A DNA stretch of 64,000 nt from Beverwykella pulmonaria (taxonomy: Eukaryota > Ascomycota > Dothideomycetes > Pleosporales > Melanommataceae): positions 58,027-122,026 of the forward strand of contig BCHH01000007.1 of assembly GCA_001599595.1 (NCBI GenBank), written 5' to 3'. Numbering within the stretch: the first letter of the stretch is position 1; each line of letters starts with the position of its first letter. Below the pieces are notes generated by a model. It saw nothing but the letters and a program-made list of their open reading frames with translations. It made no database searches and was not told the origin of the DNA. A program made the translations under genes and the position numbers. This document shows positions 19,966 through 32,454 of the stretch, in pieces.

Positions 19966-20318
19966 GGCGTGCTGCGGTGTCGGTTGGTGGATTTTGATAT
20001 GCTGAGTTCTGCGTGTTGCAAAAAATCTGGAGCACGAACAGGGCGTGACTTCGTGAACGCCCGTGCACGCTAAAGGCCGCTAAGGAATTGCGGGAGTCTT
20101 GCACATCACCACCACGGGCCCATCACACATGCCGACTTCCACCGGAGCGAGAACCTGGGCTACCGTCACTTGTTCGCCTGTGAAGCCTGCTGGAAATGCT
20201 TTCCTCGCCGCCAACATAGCGCTAGCCCCGTCACTAAGCGCCCCGCAACCCCAGACTACACCTGCGTTCGACTCCCATACACCAGTGCGCAGTGTGCTGG
20301 ACTATCGCGACTATCATC
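19966..20318. promoter_or_regulatory. Bidirectional promoter region RPA12 / SCC2
   Basis: 353 bp between divergent ATGs, with no room for another gene. Both promoters must lie here or overlap. No consensus TATA element stands out. Confidence 0.55.
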
Positions 20319-23300
20319 ATGGCCGCGTCCAGCAACGGGAACTGGCACACTGCCAATGGAGGCGCCTTGCCTTTCCGCCCTCCCACGGTGGATGAGGCCC
20401 TGCCGTATTCGCCTTTCACCTCCGTGGTCCCCTTCTCGCCGGGTCAGTAGTCCAGTCTCACCATGATCTACCCGTCAAGCGTCGCTCTCTCACCTCAACG
20501 TGATTTTTATCTAACAACTCTCAGATATCATACCCTTCCCGTCCACCGAGCCACCCACCCCTCCTACCACGTTGACCCAAGAACAGAAGGCTGCCGCGAA
20601 GAAAACCGTGGGGATACTCAACGACGAGATCAGAGGCACATCGTCCACCGCTCAGCACTTGCAGAACACTCTTCTTGAATTACAGAAATTGCTGGATCCA
20701 GGCGACTTGACCCAATTGTGAGGCCCAAATCGCTCCAAGCTTAACATATAACCCCCCGCTGATACTCTTCTAGCGAATTCAAAGCAGCTACACAGCTCGC
20801 AACCCCCCCACCAGATAGCCCTTTAACTTCTCAAGCCAATGGATCCGTATCTTTTGACACTCCGTCTCTCAGTCCGTTTGCAAGCATGCTTCTGAAACAT
20901 ACTGTTGTGCCCTACATACGTAAGTCTTGTCCCTGTCCACCAAGGTCTGAGATAACTAACTTCTTTCAGACGCAGGGATCCAACAATCCCAGCGACACAA
21001 ACCACACCGGACTACCCCAAAGCAGCCAACCCCACAACCGGTGCCGCGTCCAGCTCCCCAACCGCAGGCGACTGACACCAACAACACAGCCTTCGCGCAG
21101 AACTCGAATCACCAATACTCGGCCGCCCCATCATCTTCCGCTGTGAGCAACATTTCGATTCATCCCGGGCCAGCGGTGGTGATGAAGCCATATGGACCAA
21201 CCGCCCCGCGAGAACAACACAAGCAAAACGATGCTGAGATCAGTGACGGTGTGCTGAAACGCAAGCAAGAGAACGCTCGCGCGAACGACGAAGCGACGGC
21301 GATGAGAGCACATGAGCGGGAGATTGCCGAGAGGAAAACAAGAGATATGTTGACCTTACTCAACAAACTGTCCGAGGCCCGCCACGAAGGTCATGACGAC
21401 CACGCCAAGTATTTTTCTGATATCACCGTGGTTGATGCTGAAATCACAATACTCAGCAACAAGGGCCTAACCAGACTCTCGGAAGCTGTCTCGAATTTGG
21501 TCAATATGGGTTGCTTCTCTGCACTTCAACTAGACAAAGTCCAGTTCATCCAGTCCTTATGTGAGCCATCGATTGCTGCGACAAGCGAGCTCCCCCAAGA
21601 TCTGACCGAGGGCGACGTTAAGAGTTGGCTTGGCATGGCGCAATCTGGGCTCAACGCATGCGAGCTGGTCCTAAGAACTATGGTGAATGGGACCGACGAT
21701 CGCCGAATTTGCTCCGAAGATTTGGTCAGAGACATAATCAAATCTTTGAAACACGTTCTTGATATGTGCATCATCCCGATTGTCGAGTCTCGTCGGGCTG
21801 GCTCAACGTCGGATCTATTTCATTTGGCATCAACCAATAAGGATGAGATACACGCAGTTCTTCGAGGTTGTGGGTATGTCTTCAGTTCCTTGGCCTCCTT
21901 GATTGGCAAAGTCAATTTGGCGGAAACCGCTCTGAGTCCGGTTGAGTATCTCTCGTTCAGCATCATCTTCATTCAGAATGGTGAGAGTGAGAAAGAATCG
22001 GCGCTTGATGTTAAAAAATTCGAGGCTTTTCGTCAAAAAGCCATGGACGTCCTTGTGCAGATTTTTGCCTGTCATTCAGACCAGAGGAACTCTATAACCA
22101 TTGAGGTTCTGAATAACTTGGAGAAACTTCCGGACAAACGTGCAAGTGCTAGGCAATTCAAGTCACAACGCGAGATGCCTATCATGCTAGTATCTGCCCT
22201 GTTCATGCGCATCGTCCAAGCCGCCGCTTGCAGAAACTCGCAGGAGGAGAGGACCGCTACTCAGCCCCGTGCTGCAGCACCGGATGAGGAAGAGGAGAGC
22301 GAGGATAGTGATTCCGAGAAACAACTTCAGCATGTGACGAAAACCATAGGCAAAGCCACGAAGCGAAATCCCAGCGAAATCGCGAACAAGTTAATGGACG
22401 ATGCTACAAGAGTCGCGGTGGATATTTCCCACTTTCTTGTTACACGTGCACGGAATGTTTCCAAATCTGGCGATAAACCATTCCGCAACCTCCTCGACTT
22501 GTTTATTGAGGATTTCTGCAACGTTCTTGGATCCCCCGAATGGCCTGCTGCAGCCCTTCTTCTCGAAAAGTTGCTCGGCTACATGGCTAACATAGTTCAG
22601 AACAACACCAAAGAGACAAATGTCCCTGATAAAGACATGGCTCTTGCTACCCTAGGCAGAATGGGTGGAGGAATTATAGACTTCACTATCCGTCTGAAAC
22701 AGCACCGAAGGGGTCTCGACGTTTCTCAATCTGAACTTTCAAATACACTGGTCCGCTTAGCCGACGATGCTTTCGATCACAGTATCAACAACAGAGACCT
22801 ACTGAGTCTCCAAGGTCCATATTGGGTCGTACTTGATGCACTTCCCAAATATCTCAAACCACAAGCAAGCCCAGACGACCCCCATCTTCAGTCGGTAAAC
22901 GGATGCCACGTTACATTCTGGATGCATGCCTTCAACCAAACCTTTCAATCTAAGGAAGTGGACGAACCCAATAACAAATCGATCGACCTTCTTGAAGGGG
23001 AGCTGAGGAAGATGGTCATGGATCCACAATGGTTGAGCCGAGAATACAAATCACAGAACGTAACGGATGCTCAACGCCAACTTGCGGCCGGTATTGTTAC
23101 TTTACAAAGTTCATTTTGCAAGTACCTTCCGGGAGTTATCAACACGTTAATCAACAATACGAAGAATACCTCCGCGATGCTCAAGGCGCGTGCTATGAGT
23201 AGTCTCACTCAACTGATCGAGAAGGATCCCCGAATGATAAACGAGCAAACATTTATCAGCATTACAAGATTGTTAGCGGATCCATCTCCCAAGGTCCGCG

Positions 23301-25975
23301 AGAACACGGTATCCTTGATTGCCAAATGTCTCGATCAGAACCCGTCATTGGAGCGCCATTGCTTAGGTAGTGTTCTTCAGCTCATAAATGACCCCGCGAC
23401 CGGACCAAAGAAAAGGGCAATTAAGCTTCTCAAGGACATATATCTAAGCGCGACATCGAAGGAGAATAAATTGTCGATTGCCACCTTCCTTCTCATACCA
23501 GTCCAGGATGACGACAAGGGCATCTCCGATCTAACATGCCAAACTCTAGAAGATATCTGGCTTGCACCAGAGAGTTCAAACGCAAGGTCGGACGATAACC
23601 AGCGCAAACTTGGCCTTGACAAAAAGGTTTCGCTACTAGTCGATACCGTTCAGAAGATTCAAGACCACCAAACCCATCTAGAAGCCTTTGAGACATTCTT
23701 CACAAATGTGTTATCAAGCAAAGCCAAGAACTCGACTGCGAATTTCAAGATCTGCAAAGAATTAGTCATGGTCATGGTCGAAGGTGTGATCGGTACCGAT
23801 TCAGCAAAGGGGGAAAACTCGCAGGCCCGCATTTTGCAGACGCTGAGCATCTTTGCCAAAGTCAACCAGAATTTATTTACTTCAGATCAGGTCCAGCTCT
23901 TGAAACTTTACGTCAAAGATCTCGCGAGCACCGCCGACCTCCCCGTCTTGCGACCAACTGTGACCATCTTTCGCTACGTTTTTCCCTCCCTTCCATCCTT
24001 TCAAGAGAATTTTGCGGAGGAGGTCCGCATATCCCTTAGCCAGACTGTGAGCAAGCTGGCCGGTTGGGCTGCTCAGAAGCATCCTACTTGCCGAGAAACA
24101 CTCCTCGATGTCGCCCACTGCTTGTGGATGATCAGTCCTTTAGTTAAAGGAGATTCGCCCTCAGGTATGCAAGGTATACAGAAGCTGATGACCCTCATTT
24201 CTTCTGTTGTCGTCCAACTTGAACCGTACAGCAATGGCGCACCAAAAAAGTTGCATGCCATCATGTCCTACCTGACTATTCTGGGGGTGTTTGGCAAAGT
24301 TTGCGACTTTGACAAATACATCGATTTGTGGAGGAGAATCCTCACGCAGTCGACCCAGAAGGCCATTAACAACAGACAAGTCACGGGAGATCAAGTGAAG
24401 CGTCTTTTAGACTGGAGGGGCAAATCAGTGTCTGCGTTTCTTCTTGAAGGAGTGCGGCCTTTCACCATGCAGTCGTGGGACATGAGCATCAGAGAGCAGG
24501 CTTTACGCAGCGCCGGCGAGATATGTCAGCAGTCTCCGAAGATGTTCATGCGCGCAGACGTTGAAAAAGCTTTCAAGCTCGTTTTCATCAACCAGGACAA
24601 TTTAGAGCTGAAGCGAGCTGTTCTCGCACAGTTCAGAGACTTCTTCGCGTCTGCTGAGCGTCGTTCTGAGACTGGTGCCGAAATTGCCGTAGGCGAAGGG
24701 GCCGTTCACGGTGCAGCACGACTGGACACCTCCTTCTTAGCCAGTGATAACGACAGTGCTACCCTCCATCTGGCCCAGAAGTTTTTGTCCGATATCATCA
24801 ACATCGCCCTCGGAAAAGCCGACGATCTTGCCCTACTCGCCACTAACATCATCATTAGCATTAGTCGACAGGGTCTCGTTCATCCGAAGGAGGTTGGCCC
24901 CGCATTAATCGCCTTGGAAACGTCTCCAGTTGCGCACATCTCGCAGAAGGCCTTCCTTGAGCATCAAAAGATCCACCTTCAACATGAAACCATGTTCGAA
25001 AAGGAGTACATGACGGCCGTTACGCAGGCTTACGTGTACCAACGAGATGTTTGCAACGATCTACATGGCTTGACCGCGAATACCTTCAAGCCTAAGATGC
25101 ATCTACTTTTCAACGTCCTAAAGACTGGTGGTCGCAAAACGTTGAAGAAGTTTCTCACCAATATTTGCAAACAGATCGACTTCGAGCTTCCCAAACTCGA
25201 CTGCGCAGGCGCAATCCCTGATGTTGTCCTATTTGCTCGATTTTGCCTGGAGAATTTGGGTCTCTTCGATTATGCACGTATTGATGAAATTGTGCAACTG
25301 ACATCTAGCCTTGAAAGCATCGTCCTCAAGCATACTGGTCCATCCGTTGCGCTTGCTATTGAGACAGAAATCCCAGGGCATCTATTTAGGCTGGAACAAC
25401 AGCACCCGCAACCTCCAGTGGAAGGCATTTCCAATAGTTCAGTATTACACGATTCTACAACAGACGTGATCCCAGAAGCCCGACTTCGCCAACTCACCGT
25501 AGCCTGCATGATCCTTCAGATGATGTGGGAGACTCGTTCTTTCATCCGTCGAATCTACAACTTTCAAGGCAAGATCACGCAGAAGGACTTCCAGAAACCA
25601 GCCACTAGGATGAACTTTGTGTCTGGCAAAGAGCTCTGGGACCGCATGTCGAGCATCATGACCTCCCTGGACCGTCGTGAGAATATGATAAAACAATGCA
25701 AAGACTTTGCTGAGCTTCTCGAGGTTGACAGGGAAGCGAAAATTGACGATGAAGAAATGGACAATAGCGAGCAGCTTGCCAAAGCTGCTGCCGGTTATGA
25801 GACACCAGATGAAGAGGGAGCAAATGGTGAAAGTCCATCAGTGCCGACGAGTGGTCGAGGAAGGAAGAGAAAATCTTCGTCTGTGGCCGGAAATACGCCG
25901 AAGAAACCGAGAGGGCGGCCTAGGCCCAATAAGAAGAGAAACTCCAAGACTCCTGATGGAGATGATTGGGATTGA
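20319..25975 (+). CDS. SCC2: Sister chromatid cohesion protein Scc2/Mis4 (cohesin loader, NIPBL family)
   Basis: Four exons: 20319-20442, 20525-20717, 20774-20919 and 20970-25975; 1822 residues. The start MAASSNGNWHTANGGALPFR leads into a Pro-rich N-terminus with VVPFSP and DIIPFPSTEPP, typical of the Scc4-binding region, then a disordered linker. From about residue 240 to 1700 the protein is alpha-helical HEAT-repeat sequence interrupted by an acidic patch (about 590, DEEEESEDSDSE). Conserved blocks include TSAMLKARAMSSLTQLIEKD and LLADPSPKVRENTVSLI. Near the C-terminus, RSFIRRIYNFQGKITQKDF is followed by a basic AT-hook-like tail (KKPRGRPRPNKKR) that could bind DNA or act as an NLS. With Scc4 it loads cohesin and stimulates its ATPase. 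Length matches other filamentous ascomycetes. Confidence 0.95.
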
Positions 25976-27404
25976 GCGTGAACGTGAGGGATGCTTGTTC
26001 TTCATATCAACTTTATTTGAAGCAACCATACCAGCAGGGCAATCTATTCCAGTAAAGCGGCGCATGGATTGAGTGGGAATACTTTTGCACTCTTCACTCA
26101 GCTTATGGTTTCCTTGGGGGTTCAGCGGCGTCGCGTATTCACGATTCAGACTTATCGCATTGTTGGGCTCAACATTGACAACGGAGTATCTATTTTTTCT
26201 GCATCTCGCATTTTCACCTCTCGAGGTTCAGCTGGGCGTTGGTGAATTTTCTAGAGATACCCTTTTCTCATAGGTAGTCAAAATGGGTTGCATTGGCGTC
26301 ATGGTTATCATCTTTCCAGTTTATGAGATGGCGAAATCTCTTGAGAATATTTGACTTCAGCAACTTATGGCTGGTAGATATAGGACTCGGCATGCATATA
26401 CCCACATAGGCTATGGTAGTCTAATTACATTGCATCATACATATTAGTACCAGAGTTTGGTTCCGGGCTGGTCTCTCCTTCCTAACTGCGAGGAATTAAG
26501 TGAACATGTGTCGCGTTTGTCTCAGTTGCGACCGTACACGAACTAGACCAGCCAAGCACGATGGTTCTCCACGTGTTCTCAACGTTCCATTCAATTTGAT
26601 ACACATCAGACTACAGGATCATCCAACCTCTCTTTTAATTTCTACTATGTTTGTGTTCTGTTAATTCTACCGTCTACGTGTCTTGCTCGCTGTGTTGTAA
26701 CATTCAAGCATGTGTCTCATATATTTCAGAGAATTTGCAATACTTGTATAGGAAAGGAGTAAATTTTAATAATTTGGCTAAAATAAATGCTCGTAGTGAA
26801 ATGAGTTGCTGATCCGGTGCGGAGTCTTTCCTTTTTGCTCATACTCTTGGCCAAAGATTCAGTATTCTTGATTGATCATTGATTTGTTGAGGGATGAGAG
26901 TTGTTCTGATTACAAGCTCACGCTCTTTGTGTAGGTATTCAAGATGCGATAGTGTAAGTGAGACGTCGGCTGTGTGGATAAATGCCTGGCGCAGTCATAT
27001 CATGCTACTCTACGCATCTCTCTGTTTAGTTATATCAATAAATTTGTAACGATAAACCGCTCTACGTTTTGTTTTGGTTTGCCTTGTTTCTTGTGCTGTA
27101 TAAGTTTCTTCTGATTGCGAGCCGAACAATGAGTGTATCGGTTTTTGGTGCTAGGCGCCCACATGAGGTGTGTGTTGATCCTACGGCGTGAAATCTTTCA
27201 ACTCATGTCTACTCTAGGAATGCCTCCCTTCCCCTGATTGGACGTGTTATCGTTGATAAAGAGTCAGGATGGATGGATTAGGTGTTGAATACACATAGTT
27301 CACTTGGAACATTAGTAGGGTAGTTCACGACTATGCGCTTAATAGTGATAAATTATCTTAACTTTGGGTTGACAAGTTCATAACTCGAACTAGGATTATA
27401 GCAG
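25976..27404. other. Gene-poor interval downstream of SCC2
   Basis: 1.4 kb, AT-rich, with no supported ORF, RNA gene or spliced frame. It contains the SCC2 3' UTR and leads into a LINE remnant. Confidence 0.45.
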
Positions 27405-27780
27405 CAGTTCATGAGCTCAGAAGCCATCCTTGCGCAGCTACGAGCTAGCAAGCCATTTCTAAACAAATATCTCCACACGATAAATGTAGCAGAGACAGCA
27501 ATATGTAATTGTGGGCTCTCAGAATTGACACTACGCTTCCAATTTTCCTGTAGGAGGTGGGTGCAATAGAGAGCTAAGCTGAGAGAGTAACATAGAGACC
27601 GGTTTGGAGATCTATCATATGTACTCGGAGGCTATTCAAGCAGACAAGAAGGAGGTAGAAAAATCAACGGCCCGGTTAAGTGACGAAAATCAGACATCAG
27701 CAAGATCAAAGCAACTATCCAATTTGCAAAGGAGACCGGACGTCTATACTCAATCAGACAAGAAGCAAGTGCAGAGACTG
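27405..27780 (+). pseudogene. 3' end of a decayed non-LTR retrotransposon (LINE, Tad/I-like RNase H end)
   Basis: From 27423 the frame reads AILAQLRASKPFLNKYL, then ICNCG and a Cys/Trp-rich stretch (SCRRWVQ). This corresponds to the end of fungal LINE ORF2, where LxQLRTG...LN.YL is followed by a CxCG...H.L..C..W zinc-like motif. After one stop and a frameshift, another frame starting near 27600 reads RFGDLSYVLGGYSSRQEGG and then DISKIKATIQFAKETGRL, the conserved C-terminal tail of these ORF2 proteins (GNLS..LGG...; W.PD...V.ATI.FA..TGRL). A TGA lies where Trp is expected, consistent with G-to-A mutation. Only the last about 120 codons survive, as expected for a 5'-truncated LINE copy. Confidence 0.75.
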
Positions 27781-29651
27781 ACCTTAATGAGCGAAGACAT
27801 CTAAGGATTCCCTCTTCCATCCGCCAACCAAATACACAGCGAGCCTCCATCACATGTGCCTCTAGCAGTTCGTTTCCGATTAAGACATACCAACGCTGGA
27901 ATTGCCATGTGGACACGAGGCGTCGAAAACCACCCACCTAGGCTCACCTCTTAACCCCGACCATTCTTCAACAGTAGCGTACGCCCCTGTTAGAAATCAG
28001 TCTATGCATGACAGGACGGAATCCAAATCCTTGACGAAACATATCGAGCTTGTAAGTTAGCTGGGACCGCTGTCAGGGATATAGAACTTATGCGTCTGCT
28101 GATTTATAACCTGCTGCCTTTGCCTTTTCATACAGCAGCTGGTGGACATTATCGGTCGTATTCGATATAGTAGCAGCATGGTCTTCCGAGTATTTTAAGC
28201 CTATTGGGGTGCTTTTACATTCAATTTATGCATAGAAAGGCAAACTTGATTAACCCCGCATAGAAGAAGCAAGTCTGAGGGTCAGGTAAGTCTCAGTTGA
28301 ATGACAAATTCCGTATGCGGACGTGTCGACTGACCGTTCGGAACAATTGGTCTATGAAACGTGCCATTAAGTCTTATCACATACCTAGCGCCATGTTGCT
28401 CAAGCCCCAGCCTAGCCCCTATCTTTCTCAAGCTCTTACAACCCGTCTCATCCATTATCGCAGATATCATTTCTCTGTCAAGCTTCAAAGAGCAGGCATT
28501 ATGTCTACGATCTTTTGCTGCAAGTCCACTGGTCCGTAACATCCACGACAGCTTGCCCATAAGGCTGAGTTTGGAGCATTCATTTGTTGGAATCGCAACC
28601 AAAGCTCTCTCCTGATTTTGATATGAACCAGTTCGATCTCGATCTATCGTAACCTGGGCCTACGCAATCCTTGTTCTACGGACAGCTATCTTTGGGAAGC
28701 ACCAGCCTGGTGCAGGCCGAAGACGATGTTAATTAGACCATCACCTGCCAATTTCTGTTTCACGATAGCGGGATGAGGCTCAGTAGGTAACCAAGAGAGT
28801 AGCTGGATGGGATGTTGTACTAAAGGCTGATCCTTGAAAAACAAATAATGTCGGACTATATACTTATAGCTTGTTCTCTACTTCGCGCCATTTTCTCTTC
28901 TCCATCCTTCCTCGTTTCTATCTAACATTTGAACGTCTCTGCTCTTCTACACACCTTATCTGTTCCACACTCTGTATTTATGGTCAATTAACGTTAATCG
29001 AAGTATTTGTTAGGAAAGTAGCACAACTTGCACACAAGCACTATTGTACTCTATTTGTCTGCATGCAAGCATGAATTACTTTCCTATTCGCGTCTCTGTG
29101 CTATGCGTGTTCTGTGTCAGGAAGTATGGGAATTTGGCAGCGTTTGAGTACAATGTCTAACATACAGCACCTACCCTTGTGGGACTGCTTAAGAAGAGGA
29201 GCTAGCTCTTTTTAGAGACATGTCGTTGCCTAGAGGGAAGCACGGGAGGCTAGCCCGGTCGGAATGTGGGAACAGATATGTATGAATATGGGCAGGTCGA
29301 AGTAGGGTACTGTAATAACGTCGGAGCACATTCAAAATCAGATTTAGAACGACCCTTCGTGAAATTGTTCGGCAAATTTCATGTCGAATAGACGTTGTAT
29401 TGACTTGCAACGCTATGCATGCTTATGAAAAGGCACAAAAGAAACAATAGACTGCTCTACGCCTCACGCGGTTGCCAACTCCCTGACTCCAAGTTTGTTA
29501 CCTATCGTACAGACCCCACGGCCATGCCTCAACTCCAGATTAGGTCATTACAGCTTCTCTCGCGGCTCTTCAAGACGTCAAACAACACACGTGTCTTCCC
29601 TCCTACAAATCTTGATTGAAGCATGACATTGCAATTTGTACGGTAGAGTCC
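27781..29651. other. Gene-poor interval between LINE remnant and KEI1
   Basis: 1.9 kb with short overlapping ORFs on both strands (for example 28282-28602) but no recognisable domain or consistent splicing. It may contain further transposon debris. Confidence 0.45.
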
Positions 29652-30701
29652 TCACCGCACCTCCTGCAAGTCCGCTAGAACCGGTCCCCTCAACTCTCTC
29701 GGCGGGACAGGCGGACCCGTCCCGGCTCTCCGCCTCCGCTCCCTTTCGTTCACGCCCGGGGGTGCCAATTGCGTGCTCTTCCTGAACTTCCCACCCACGC
29801 CACGCATCCACTCCCCGTCCTCATCCGCACCGAGCCAGTACTGCGGCGCCCCGTTCAGCATCCATCTGCCGACCTTCCCCTGCCACCCATTACCCTCTTC
29901 CTTCCCATCCGCAAATGGGTTCTCTGCAAGATTTGATGCGGCCTCCCCAGGATTGGTCGATGTGTACCATGCAGCGGATGAGGCGTTAGCGGCGATGTGT
30001 TGACGTAAGCATTGGCGCGCGAAGGCGAGCATGATGAAGACGAAGTAGACCCTTAGCGCCCAGAACCCAGAGATCAGCGTGATGCTCATGATGCTTCCAC
30101 TCTGGAAGACGACAGCGCCAAGTCCGGCAGAGCCGGTCGGCGTGCCTTGTCCCAATGCGACGGCGTTCTGTCCAGCCTGCACGCCGCCCACTGGCTCTGC
30201 CACGACTTCCACACTTGAGACATTGTATTGCGGCGACGTGAAGCCAGAGTTCTCTGTGATTCCACCGGCGCCGAGAGCGCTAGATTCGTTGGGGTGCGCG
30301 GCGAGGACGTAGAACCACGCGATGCCGAAGAAAGCCGTGTAGAGCGCATTGACGACCGAGTCGAGGGCGTACAGATGCGCAAGCAGCAGGACCTCGAACG
30401 GGGATTGCAGGCGGATGTGCTTGTATAGGTATAGAGTTGCTAGGAGCGCGGCCGAGGAGTAGAGGTACATGGACAGCTGCAGGCCCGAGAGGTGCGCGCC
30501 GGTCAGGAGCGCAAGCACCCCGTAGAGTCCCGAGACTTTGTTGATGAGTTGCAGGAAGGTGATGATTTCGGCGCCGGTGCGCAGCGACATCTTCTGGAGG
30601 AAAGTCTGCGCGAGGGAGTCAGTCATGGTGTTGAGTGGTGCCGTTGAACGGAGGTGAAGTGCGCTGTGCTGCCGCGCGAGATTGCGATTGGGATGAGACA
30701 T
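29652..30701 (-). CDS. KEI1: Inositol phosphorylceramide synthase regulatory subunit Kei1
   Basis: Single exon, 349 residues. The ATG at 30701 gives MSHPNRNLARQHSALHLRST; an internal Met at residue 26 (MTDSLAQTFLQKM) is an alternative start. Four hydrophobic segments are seen: about 51-70 (VSGLYGVLALLTGAHLSG), 74-95 (LQLSMYLYSSAALLATLYLY), 103-130 and about 205-230 (SGFWALRVYFVFIMLAF). The pattern GLYGVLALLTGAHLSGLQLS and the C-terminal YWLGADEDGEWMR match fungal Kei1 (DUF1753). Kei1 partners Aur1 in the Golgi to make inositol phosphorylceramide. In yeast it is needed for correct localisation and is cut by Kex2. The C-terminal tail is basic and Pro-rich (RERRRRAG). It is divergent from the SDR gene. 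Confidence 0.9.
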   Translation of the reverse strand: MSHPNRNLARQHSALHLRSTAPLNTMTDSLAQTFLQKMSLRTGAEIITFLQLINKVSGLYGVLALLTGAHLSGLQLSMYLYSSAALLATLYLYKHIRLQSPFEVLLLAHLYALDSVVNALYTAFFGIAWFYVLAAHPNESSALGAGGITENSGFTSPQYNVSSVEVVAEPVGGVQAGQNAVALGQGTPTGSAGLGAVVFQSGSIMSITLISGFWALRVYFVFIMLAFARQCLRQHIAANASSAAWYTSTNPGEAASNLAENPFADGKEEGNGWQGKVGRWMLNGAPQYWLGADEDGEWMRGVGGKFRKSTQLAPPGVNERERRRRAGTGPPVPPRELRGPVLADLQEVR

Positions 30702-31220
30702 ACTCGGGGCCGTGGGATTTCGAAGTAATGAGGCGCCATGATGGCCTAAAGAGGAAGGTTCCTCCCCGTGTCGTGAAGGTCAAAAAAACCGGTGATGGGG
30801 TTCTAGAAATGCCTTGTAACGGTGTTTTGGAGCGTGTCGTGTGAGGTGAAGCGTGAAAGGCCTGCCGCCGACGAAGCCTGGAGGGTTGCAGGGCGGAAGC
30901 GCCGGCTCCAGTCCAATCTAAGCCCCTTTTGCGTAGTTGTCACATCACGTGCGCACGTAACCGTCACAACTACGACCGCGGTTAAATTAGCATTCAACAT
31001 CGTGGACTCCGCCGGTGCCTGGGTGCCGCCAAAGTTTCGACGCGTTTAAGCATTGAGGTTGACAGCCGAAACGCCACTCAGGACGCTGGCGCCATGCATG
31101 GCAACTGCCAAGCTTGTGAACTCAGCTCTGCTAGGGGAGAAATATCTTCAAGACAGCTGAAGGCCCGCTGTAGTTCGCGTGCACTTGATTCACTCCATTG
31201 ATATATCTCTGAGAGCAGAA
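30702..31220. promoter_or_regulatory. Divergent promoter region KEI1 / SDR
   Basis: 519 bp separating divergent start codons. It contains CACGTG-like and GTCACATCACGTGCGCACGT sequence near 30940-30960 that could be an E-box or bZIP-type site. Assignment is by position only. Confidence 0.45.
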
Positions 31221-32454
31221 ATGGCAGACTATCGCCCCTCGGCACCGCAGCTCCAGCAGCAGGATCTTCAGGGCAAAGTAGCCATTGTGACGTAAGAGCC
31301 CTTAATGCAGTACAGACCCTCTGCTGCATTTGCCTTTATTTCTTCCTCCTCGTCCAGCGCTAGGTTTCTACTCTTTCACAGTTTGATTTTCTTTCCTGCA
31401 GCATCAAATGACACCAACATTGTATACTCTCCTCATTCAGTGTATTGATGAGATACCCTTCTTGCATTTTTAGAGTGCCTTCTTTGCATCCAATTCATTT
31501 TACCAACCGTGCAATTTCCAGCCCTCTTATCTTGTGTAATCACTCTGCATCCAGTTACTCTTTTCTCCCTCATATCTCCCTCTAACTGTCCAACGTCTTC
31601 AACTCATCTTTCCGTTCCTCTGCATCCCACCTCTAACCCCCTCCAGCGGCGCAACCAAAGGCATCGGCCGCGCCATCGCCCTCGAACTCGGCACGCGCGG
31701 CGCCTCCATAATCGGCACCTACTCCTCCCCGCAATCCGCGCACAACTTCGAAGTCCTCTCGCACACCGTCCTCTCCTTGTACCAAACCGCCGGCTCCGCG
31801 GCTCATGAATGCCCGGCCAACGCGCCGAAATTCCACGGCATCGCTGCAGACATCACCTCCTTGCCGTCCATTGATGCCCTCCTCACTGCACTAGAAAAAG
31901 AGTTTGAAGGGAGAAAATTGGACATCCTAATCCTCTCCGCAGCCCACAACGCCCGGCCCAAACTCGGTACCGCCTCCGAAGCCGACATCTCGCACTCCCT
32001 AACCGGAAACCTCCAATGGCCCATCCTTCTCATCGAGAACCTCGTCCGACGCTCCCTCTTCTCCCCCTCCTCGCGCGTCGTCGTGCTCTCGTCCGACCGC
32101 GTCCGAGACCCCTCTCCCGGGTCTTCAATCTTCAATGCTACAAAGGCAGGACTAGAATCCCTCGCGCGGTCCTGGGCCCTCGAATTACCGCTGAGCTTCC
32201 CGGGGACCACGGTGAATGCAGTGAGTGTAGGGCTGACGGATACGCCGGGGTTGAGGGCATTCCCACCAGCGGCCGTGGAGGCGCTAAAGGAGCAGAGGCT
32301 GAAAAAGGTCAGGGTTGTTGAGGGGGGTAGGATGGGATTCCCGGAGGATGTGGCGGATGTGGTGGGGTGGTTGGTTAGTGAGAAGGCAAGGTGGATTACG
32401 GGGAGTGTTGTTGCGGCGAATGGAGGCGCTGAGTGGGTTGGGGGGTCGTCGTAG
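31221..32454 (+). CDS. Short-chain dehydrogenase/reductase (SDR) family, catalytic Tyr replaced by Phe
   Basis: Exon 1 31221-31291, a 355-bp intron (GTAAGA...CTCCAG, branch-like CTCTAAC near the end), exon 2 31647-32454; 292 residues. The join creates VAIVTGATKGIGRAIALELG, a canonical NAD(P)-binding TGxxxGIG fold. The middle has LDILILSAAHNARP where NNAG normally lies, and VVVLSSDRV holds the Ser position. The expected YxxxK is FNATK (about 209-213; codon TTC), so the general acid/base Tyr is missing. The C-terminal WITGSVVAANGGAEW block is normal for classical SDRs. Either a different residue replaces Tyr or the protein is a pseudo-enzyme or binding protein. The intron is much longer than others here. 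It is convergent with SUV3. Confidence 0.87.

Noticed and set aside
28282..28602. 106-aa minus-strand ORF with overlapping plus-strand ORFs
   Set aside because: No domain, no splice context and open in several frames at once; treated as intergenic.
25976..29651. Gene-poor 3.7-kb stretch as a possible centromere or long non-coding RNA locus
   Set aside because: Only a LINE relic is visible. There is no repeat array or strong AT bias across the whole stretch, and nothing supports a special function.
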